Positions 55,895-64,000 of a DNA stretch of 64,000 nt are shown here, piece by piece. Below the pieces are notes generated by a model that saw only the letters and a program-made list of their open reading frames with translations, was not told the DNA's origin and searched no databases. Position 1 is the stretch's first letter. Each line of letters begins with the position of its first letter. The stretch comes from Cristatella mucedo (lineage: Eukaryota > Bryozoa > Phylactolaemata > Cristatellidae): contig WPIO01000139.1 in NCBI GenBank assembly GCA_009760855.2, positions 1-64,000 of the forward strand, in the 5' to 3' direction. The position numbers and the translations under genes are program-made.

Positions 55895-56573
55895 ACTAGC
55901 TCTTTAGTTCTGTCTCGGCTTGATTATTGTAATTCCCTTTTGGCTGGGCTACCAAAGAAAGCTATTATGCCACTACAGCGGACTTTGAATATGGCTGCAA
56001 GGCTGGTCTTCAAGTCCCAGCGGTTTGAGCACGTGTCACCTTTGCTGAATGAGCTAGGATGGTTGCCGGTTGAGCAAAGGATACAGAGCAAAGTTCTTAC
56101 GCTGACCCACAAGGCCCGCCACGGCTTGGCTCCTTTATACCTAGCTGAAATGCTGCATCAGTTTCAGCCTGTTCGCGCCCTCAGGTCCTGTGTGGACAAT
56201 AAATTAGCTGTCCCATTCCTCCGCTTAAAGACAGTTGGCGACAGAAGCTTTAGCTCTGCAGGTCCTAGACTGTGGAACTCGCTTCCACAATTCTTACGCA
56301 ACGACATCTACTCTCCAACTGACGACTATGGCACATCTTTTTCAGCGGTCCTGAACTGCTACTTCTATGCTACTCACTACCTCAACTGCTCTCCTAACTC
56401 TGCTATGCTTCCAACTTTCTCTTTGTTGCGTGAGACGAAGTCTGTTGGCTACCGAATGCGTACCGAAAGCCGCTTAGGCTGTGAGTGCGCTATACAAAAC
56501 TCTCCTGCGTAACACCCACATGGTCTTTATGACTTTGTGGAGTTACTGACGGAGATACATTACATTACATTAC
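55895..56573 (+). mobile_element. LINE RT C-terminus with (ACATT)n tail, unit F
   Basis: Open for 205 codons (55895-56512). It starts TSSLVLSRLDYCNSLLAGLP and continues RTLNMAARLVFK, NELGWLPVEQRIQSKVLTLT, YLAEMLHQFQPVRALRS and GDRSFSSAGPRLWNSLPQFL. This is the thumb and C-terminal domain of a CR1/L2-type reverse transcriptase. It is 5'-truncated, as is usual for LINE insertions, and ends in acattacattacattac. It interrupts attccta/cgtaatcctgaacac, which is continuous in D. The open frame suggests it is the youngest LINE in the window, and its sequence belongs to a different subfamily from the A/B copies. Confidence 0.9.
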
Positions 56574-57894
56574 GTAATCCTGAACACATAGAAACTGACA
56601 CGTAGGACCATGGATACTGTGAAATGCTTTGGCTATATGCAGCTAGGCTAAATCCGGCTCCGATTTTCATAGCTAGCTAGGAAAGAAAAGGAAAACAAAA
56701 ACGGCATCCTTTATGATTTATGATAGAACTTGTGGCGAATAATAACAGATTTCGATATAAATTAAGCTGGCAAGTAATTTTTCATATTGTTGATGTCTTC
56801 GAGTGATATTGCCCACTGATTGATGGAGCCAAACGATGATTAGATTTCGCCAACATATCCATGTTAGTAATCAACGTATCGTAGTTGTTAACCATGCCAA
56901 AACAGTTTCAACTACACACAAAAGTGCAACATCTATGGGCGTTGAATTCCTTTTAGTGTGTTGGTGCAATTTTTTTCTACAGTAACATCTGTAAGCAGGT
57001 CTTTGGCGTAGCTTCACAATGCGACAGTTTGTCCAGTTGAATTCTTCAAAGTTAACCCGAAATAGCTAAAAATTAAGGTGACAATCAAAAAATAAGCCAA
57101 CACATAAACTTTTTCGAATTTTCTGTTTGCGGATATGATTTCACAGTGCATGCAAATCAACTATATCAACTACTCAGAAGGTGGGACGGGATTGAAGGAC
57201 GAAACCACCCAAGTCACAAAATAAGCTCCTTATGTCTAACAGGCATCGAAACAAAGAAGAAAGCTAAGGATTCTGTGAAGAACCTATCGAATTATATCCT
57301 TCATTAGGACAGTAAAATGAATAACGGGAGTTTTTTATTAAGAGCCAGTGTTTGACTTCGACTTCCGCAAGTTCCAGGGAACTTTACCTGGTAACCCAGG
57401 GAGATGACTTATAACAGCACCTTGTCTAAAAAGGCACACCACAGCCTTTTAAGCTCAGCCCGTTAAAGGTCCTATCCAGCTAAAAACTGCGAGGCTACCA
57501 ATTGGAAATAGTTCATCGTCCAGAGTATAAAGCTTAATGTATTCTGCTCTGACGGCGTGGCACGTGAGAGGGACTACATCCGGATTCAAATTCCCTCAAT
57601 TCATGTGGCCAGAAGAGGCCGGTGGTGGATTGATGAAGCTTTTAGGAAGCCACTTGGCTATAGGACCTGCAGTTTTTTCAAATTAATCATCTTTCGAGTC
57701 AGTTGCTGTCAGTTCTCAATTAAAGACCAATGATGTCCATATTGTATGCCCTGGCTTTCCAAGCATATTACCGACGTCTTTTCCGGCTTCGGTTAAACTA
57801 ATGATAGGATGGATGATAGTGTACAAATGACTGCAGTTGACTTTACGATTTACTCTGTTAACACAAATGATAGTCAGGTGCTCTCGCTTCTTTA

Positions 57895-58217
57895 ATGTTA
57901 GGAAAAAGTCGTTTAGTCCATTACGATTATAATACCATTAATTCTGGTGGCGTTGTCCTTGGTTTTACTGAATTAAAAAAAGAGCACAGTTATCTACGAA
58001 CAGGCTTTGAAGCCGCTATGATAAGTCGAGGTATGCTGACGTCTTAACCAATTTCAAAGAATTATTTGTGTCTTTAGAAGGAAGCTTAGAAAAGTCAGAT
58101 ATTCTTTTCAATGCAAAAGCTGAAATCCCGCCAGCCTGATCTTTTACGAATTTAGAAGACGGTAATCAAATTGCTATTGGGTTGAGAACTCACAGAGGTT
58201 CTCAATCTTGGTACTAG
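57895..58217 (+). pseudogene. Conserved frame LTNFK, unit F, broken
   Basis: The second half reads SRYADVLTNFKELFVSLEGS, LEKSDILFNAKAEI, a stop, then FTNLEDGNQIAIGLRTHRGS, QSWY and a stop. The first half is out of frame (a 1-bp difference near 58020). Confidence 0.33.
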
Positions 58218-61200
58218 CAACGGTTGTCAAGTTTAAAACGATCCAAGTTATGATGGCTACTCGTATTCTGGCCACCGTACAGCCCCTAACTAAACAAATT
58301 ATCGAGTCTTAACCCATGCATTTAACAGGGAATTCTCCGAGGTCGTTTCCGACGAAGTATTAGTCCTAACAACCTCTGATATGATGAAAATAATCTCCTG
58401 GAGACCCTTCTCAACTTGTACCGGCAAAAACAACGAGGCCCAGCCCATAATTGAGATATTCATGATTCTCTAGAAAACGATCTTTTACCGAAGTAATTCA
58501 AATTTGCCACCGTTAGACCACTTGAACAGTCTGGATTAGATTCTCAGTGCATAGCCTAATATTATCTCACACTTTCCATCTGACGTTCTGAAGAGAACTC
58601 GAATAACCAGCTCTAAGCACTCACTGGGCGAACGATTTTTACGAGTGCCCACTTTAGTGCTGAAGGTTAATGTCTGATAAATGGTAATGAATTCGCAGAG
58701 ACGTTTTCACTAGACTGTACGGCAATTCCTCTGAGAAATTTGAGTTCTAATAATATCAAGATATTATTAGAGTAACACCCTGTGTTTACGTGCCGCTGCT
58801 GCCGAACAACGGCTACCCGTGAACCGGCACTCGCTGCTCAGCGAAAGTAGGTTCTGGCTAAATCCACTTTAACGGCAATTGTGCGTATTCTCAACTAAGA
58901 GATCACCTTGACCTGCACTACAGCACCGGATGGCTGTATACGATGGATATCTTTTTGGAGCCTCAGACCACTGCTGATCCGCTGGAAATCACCCATGTCT
59001 TGGCCATTTGAACTCTTCCTGGGCCAGAACAGCTACGGCTGATCAGAGCGTGTTTCTAAGGACAAGCCAAAGTGCTAATGAATTTTATTTAGGATGACTT
59101 GCTCAGTGAATAACGATCATGATACACTACTATATATTGCACTTATGAGTTGCTTAAACTTTGTGCGTCTTTGATTACGTCCTTATCCTGTCGTCGCCTG
59201 CTTTGTCAAAAATCGTAATTTCCTCAACCATTGACTCAAAAATGACTTTAAGGCATCGCTGCGTCTCTCACTATTTTCCGTGGAATGAAATTACATTTTG
59301 AAGTACGTTGATTAACGAGCAATAACCAAATCTGCTTGAAACTGCAAAGGCAGACTGCGAATGAGTTACCCAGTGTGGGGTGGTGCAGTTCGGTAGTTCC
59401 GTTAGTTATCGCTTGGGTATCCCGCCCGTTGAAACTTTGGTAGTATAGAAAAAGATAGTGCTTTCTTTTTACTCTCGCATAATTGCGCCGCTTTACTTCA
59501 AGTTGAAGGACTTAAAAAATTGCACTTTCTGCCAAATTGTAAGAAATAATAAAAACAAGAATAAGAATTGTGATAGCCTCTTTCTTCCCGTCGCTCTCTC
59601 ACTCCTTCGTTCTCTTTCACGCATCCTTTCTTTCTATTTCTGTAGTTGTCACTCCATGATGCCGAATTCTACCGTTTTAGGCGATCGTAATTATTAGTGT
59701 ATTCGAGGAAAGGTGTGATGACGCTGTACTGTTTGTATTTGCATAACACCGAAACTTTACTACTGGCTTTAATATACCAAAATTGTATATGCGTATAGAT
59801 ATCAGTCTCAGCGGTTCGCTGGTTGTTAGACAGTATTTTTCTGCCTGACTTGAAATAATATAAATGTTGTAAACTGTAAGTCCTAAAAGATATCAGCTAG
59901 TGATGGCAGCTAATTTATTGCACAGCTCAGTAGTGGGATAACTTCAACGAACATGTAGCTTTAGCACATTCAAAATGTTGGCAATGGTCGAGCTCTGTCA
60001 TAGAAAGTCCTTGCTGTCCCAAATTAATGAATATTGCATCGCTTGTCATTATGGATATTAAGAATACAGCGTATTAAACACAAAATGCAACAGCAAGAGA
60101 ACCTGCAGACACTGATTTAATTACTTCCACATGCGGCTGGGCTTGTAGCTTCAAATGCTAACTAATTCTGTAGCTGTTCTACAGGTCTGATCAAGTTTAG
60201 ATTAGGGTACATTGAGTTTTGCAAGATACAAAGAGGGCAGTAAATATTATAGTACACTACCAGATTTTTCTTTACAGAGGGTGTGAGTTACTTTCCGATT
60301 GGTTATGATCGTAAGAGTTTAAGACAACGTCGAGGAAAACGTTCGCTTAGAGTTCGGCACAGAGTTTCCAGTGAATAGGCGTAGGCAATACCTTGTACGT
60401 AAGTTAACACTCTCAAATCATCAGGTTCACAATAAATAAATAATAACACTATCATTTTTCATTTGTTACGTGTGGTTACGTTCATATATGGCCACCAGCC
60501 GCCTCCCTGTGGTATTTCTTTCAACGACGAGTGAGGTAAACGTTCCAGTATTTTTCAGCAGGAATGCAGACGCAACCACAATCAAATGCATTGGAAGAGG
60601 TCTTCGTGTTAATGGATAGGTACTTCTATTCCATGTAGTAAGGTTTCGCCAGGTGGGCTTAACCAAGCGATGAGCGAGCGGTTAATGAGCAAACATAGCC
60701 CTAGCAAGATAATTTGCGAAAGTGATTATCGTCTTAATAAATTACAACGTTGCAATAAAAGACACAAGCTTAAATGCATTCACTCTCTCATAGAAACGGT
60801 CAGCTGGTCGATGAGTCCTAGCCCTGCGTGTAAGCTAGTTTAAGCCTGTGAACGAGTCATTTGCAAGTCGCCTGTCGTAATAGCCGTAGAATGTGCATTA
60901 CTGCTTGCGTGTTTATAGAAAAAGGTGTCGTATGCTCTACGTATTGAGTACTTTGTCATGATCGTGGGCGTAATGCAAACGTCAGGGCTTTGCAAGTTGT
61001 GCATATTTGCATGTTGTGAGGCTACCAGTTGTAGTGAGAGCCATGCTGCAGCAAAAATTGTTGTCACAAGTTAGGATTTATTTTACATTTTGTGCTCATG
61101 CTATTTGTTCGCCCTGTCGTTTGCAATGCTGACCATGGCACGAAACCCTGTGGGTGACCTATATTTTATGATACTCATAGTGAGAAACTTGACTTAACCA

Positions 61201-61499
61201 CTTCAAGTACCAACTCGAGTATGCAGACCCTGCAACAAATGATCCGTTGTGGACAGGTAGAATTGACGAAAACAAATGCCGGTTATTTAAGGCGGCTCGG
61301 AGTAAATTCTTGGATAATGTGACTGCATTTGTCTTTTTGATATTGTGGTCAGTGTAGAGAAGACTGTGCACGTTATTGTGAAATTTTCGCTCAGTTACAA
61401 TAACAGTTAAATCTTAGCAAGTGGTTCAAGTGGGATTGAACACGTGCATGGTGGCGGCGGAAAGTGTGACCAGGACCGAATGCAAGCAGGGCCGAACTG

Positions 61500-61590
61500 T
61501 ATGGCGGCCTTGGCCGCCGCCCCAGCCTCAGCTGCAGCAACCACCCCAGCTGCAGTCACAGCTGCTACCGCCACCGCTAGCTTAATTAGA
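61500..61590 (+). other. Gln/Pro/Ala-codon-rich tract, unit G
   Basis: The best preserved copy: PPQPQLQQPPQLQSQLLPPP, then LA and a stop. The alternative frame encodes an alanine-rich peptide. Confidence 0.42.
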
Positions 61591-62206
61591 AACCATCCTT
61601 TCCATCCATCCATCCTTCCTATTACATTGTGTTGATTGTATTTCAATAGATGGTGATCTTCATTTTATCCTGTACCGTAGTTTTTGGCATAGTAGAAGCA
61701 CCTAGTTATAAGCCTCACCCATATAAAAGACATGGGTTATAACGATTTTTGTGAAAGATGTTTTACATAATGCTCACCGATATAAAAGCTGCACCCTGGG
61801 TGCGGATAATATGAAAATTTGAATAGGAGGCGTTGTATGTATACGAAAATACGGTATATATGTATATCTGTACACTTTGACATACATCCATCGACGCTGG
61901 GGGAAAATGTTCTACCCCGGGGGTGGAATGTCCTAGGGTCCACAAGGTTGGAAATATCTGCGATGGGAGAAAACGTCCGGAAGAGGGAACTGTCCTACAA
62001 CCGCTGGCCCAAATCAAGGATGGACACGGGCAAGTGTTGCCTTGCTTCAGTAAGGTTCTCAGTGGTCCAGAGAAGAGTTACCAAGTCACGAGGAAAAAAC
62101 TGCAAGTCATTAGAAAACTGCTTTTTCCTTCACGAACTCAGTCCCGAGATCGTGGATATCATATCCCGAGGTAGGCGATCCTTTATTTCAGGTCCAAGTG
62201 GTAGTG

Positions 62207-62635
62207 CTAGCCTTGATGGCTCCCGTGAGCTTTTAGAATATAAGTTGCTAAATCCACAAGTAGTTCACCATCTTCACTGACTATGGTACTCTGCAATGGC
62301 TTCCCACCCTTAATGACCTGGAGGATCAGATTTCTCAATTTATAGCACGATTTGACCAATGTGATGACGTAATACAGTGTGTATGTGGACCGGCTAATGA
62401 GAATCGACACAGTTTCATTCCCAGACCTACAATATTGTGGGTAAACTACTACTACATCATTATGGGTAAACATTTCACCCATTTTACCTGTGGGTACAAA
62501 TTTTACACAGGAAAGAGATCGAGGTGTGACTGGGTCCTTGCACAGCATGTTTAAATATGATGCTGAGGCTTTCGGAGACGTGCCACGAATGCATGAGGAG
62601 GACAAATAATTGCAACAAAGCTGCAGTGGTTGCAA
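62207..62635 (-). pseudogene. Long conserved open frame, minus strand, unit G
   Basis: A 142-codon frame sharing EMFTHNDV, LRNLILQVIKGGKPLQS and VSEDGELLVDLATYIL with E and F. The first part has shifted frame relative to those copies, after a small duplication of the gtgggtaaac segment (62441-62480). Confidence 0.25.
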
Positions 62636-64000
62636 AAAAGCCGGTCGCGTCCGGTGTAGGAGAAGGACTTTGTCGCCACAAAGTCACAAAGTATTACTGG
62701 TCGCAATGGAACCTATGCAGATCCCACCAGGGAATCACCGAGTGGCTAGATACCAAGCCTTGGTGCCTGGCAAGATTTCACTGATAGTTACGGATAAAGT
62801 GCACAATAACCTGCAGATTGACGCCTAGGGGCTGAAAAGACACTAAGCGATCTGAGGCAGCGTTTTGCTAGGCAGCATGCGATCTGATAGAGGAGTGGTC
62901 AAAATTCTGCCGGGTACGTTACATAATGAAGGGCCCCATGTCGAACCGAGGGCAGCCATACGGCTTCAGCAAGTGGGCACTCCAGTGAACGAGTTGCTGT
63001 TGGTAACGTCGGCTTTACGACAAATGCGTGTCAACAAGAACAACTGAGCCGTAGTAGTTGACTTAAAAAGGGGAGCGAGAGCATGAGCGATTCATGACCA
63101 AGATTTGATAATCATTGCTCATGCTACACCCAATTTTAGCTTACGATGTATAAATCCATAGCCATTCCTTGTATATTCCTACGTAATTGTCTGTCACATG
63201 TAAATTGACTAGTATGACCATGGCTAATCTAAAAAGCTAAGGATGCAAGCAAATCTTGACTAAAGCCGGCTAATACTGTCACTGCTGGCATAAAGGTAGA
63301 AACGGAAAACTAACACGGCACTTTTTAGAATTTATGTCACAACCAATCGCTAAAATAACAGCTTTTAATATAATTTAAGCTGACGAATGAGTTTCCATAG
63401 AGTTGGTGTCTTCGAGTGATACAGCACACTGATTAATGTAGCCAGGCGGTTACAAGATTTCGCTCAGATATCCTAGTTACTAATACACGTATGGTAGTTG
63501 TCAACCGTTCCATAAGACTATTAATTACTGCCTACAACGCCACGTCGATAGGCATTGGTTTCACTTCGGTGTGGAGGTACAGTTTTATGTCACGTTTTTC
63601 TATACTAAAATCTATAAAAAGGCCTTTGGTGTAGCTTTGCAATACGACAGTTGGCTCACTTAAATTATTAAACGTTAACCTACAATTACTCTAACTAAAG
63701 GTTTCAATTAAAAATTTAGGCCAATATGTTGGGTTTTTAATATTATTTTATTGATGGGTACCATTTCACGATGCATGCAAATCAACTATATTGATTAATT
63801 AGAAAGTGGGATGGGCGTTAAAGGATGATGCCATCATGTCCACTAACTAAGTTTGTTTTGCCCTAACAGGCATTGAAGCTATCAAAAAAGCTGAAGATTC
63901 AGATAATACATTATCCTATCGTCTGCTTAATTAAGACAGTAAAATGAATAACGGAAATCGTTCGATAGAGAGCTGGTGGATGGATGACTTCGACTTCCTC

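Larger units (their letters stand above)
55255..57230 (+). repeat. Internal duplication in unit F, second copy
   Basis: Second pass through the D 34190-35400 sequence, ending gacgaaaccacccaagtcac. It is longer than the first copy because of the LINE at 55895-56573. Confidence 0.72.
50218..58983 (+). repeat. Array unit F, diverged
   Basis: Resembles D and G. Specific features are a probable solo LTR at 51767-52067, a LINE 3' end at 55895-56573, and an internal duplication in which the block at 53600-54905 is repeated at about 55255-57230. It lacks the C2H2 and C2HC exons found in A and E. Confidence 0.82.
58984..64000 (+). repeat. Array unit G, cut by the window end
   Basis: Starts at ggaaatcacccatgtcttgg and follows the D/F order to the last base of the window, which lies in sequence equivalent to D 35550 and F 57360. 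The array therefore probably continues past the window. Confidence 0.8.

Noticed and set aside
61819-62280. A 153-codon plus-strand frame in unit G as a gene
   Set aside because: D and E copies break it in several places, and it crosses G-rich and repeat-like stretches. It is kept only as part of the unit.
1-64000. An integrated virus or Polinton/Maverick as the source of the unit
   Set aside because: No DNA polymerase B, integrase, packaging ATPase or capsid motifs were seen on either strand, and no long terminal inverted repeats bound the unit.

Overview
The window is nuclear DNA of a metazoan, AT-rich and almost wholly repetitive. The only recognisable host gene is one exon of a CREB/ATF transcription factor. 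The rest carries CR1/L2-like LINE tails, a Ty1/copia element, a probable solo LTR, tRNA-derived SINE material and split C2H2-type zinc-finger exons. The CREB wording (RKRELRLLKNR) and the transposon mix fit an invertebrate, perhaps an arthropod, but the species cannot be named. No bacterial or viral genes were seen.

Layout. The window is a mosaic array of one long unit. Unit A (1-9746) and unit B (9747-18385) are near-identical direct copies. Next come a direct fragment X (18386-20163), an inverted fragment Y (20164-24630) and two direct tail fragments Z1 and Z2 (24631-27414). A 433-bp block at 27415-27847 holds the CREB exon. Beyond it lie four older, more diverged direct units: C (27848-30523, internally deleted), D (30524-37153), E (37154-50217), F (50218-58983), and the start of a fifth, G (58984-64000). 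Each unit lacks different internal blocks, so no single copy is complete.

Content of the unit. Units A and B carry a tRNA-Glu gene-like sequence fused to a second tRNA-like sequence; other units preserve the empty insertion site. A 50-codon exon with a classical C2H2 finger (A, B, E) and a later exon pair ending in a C2HC finger (A, Y, Z1, Z2, C, E) suggest that the unit once contained a zinc-finger gene. Several other short frames are kept between diverged units but were not recognised. Most copies have stops or frameshifts and are annotated as decayed.

Mobile DNA. Unit E contains a 2.8-kb copia element with two LTRs, a primer-binding site, a polypurine tract and a 5-bp target duplication. 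Unit F contains a GC-rich 301-bp probable solo LTR and the best preserved LINE 3' end. All homology statements come from reading the sequence by eye; no alignment or database search was run.
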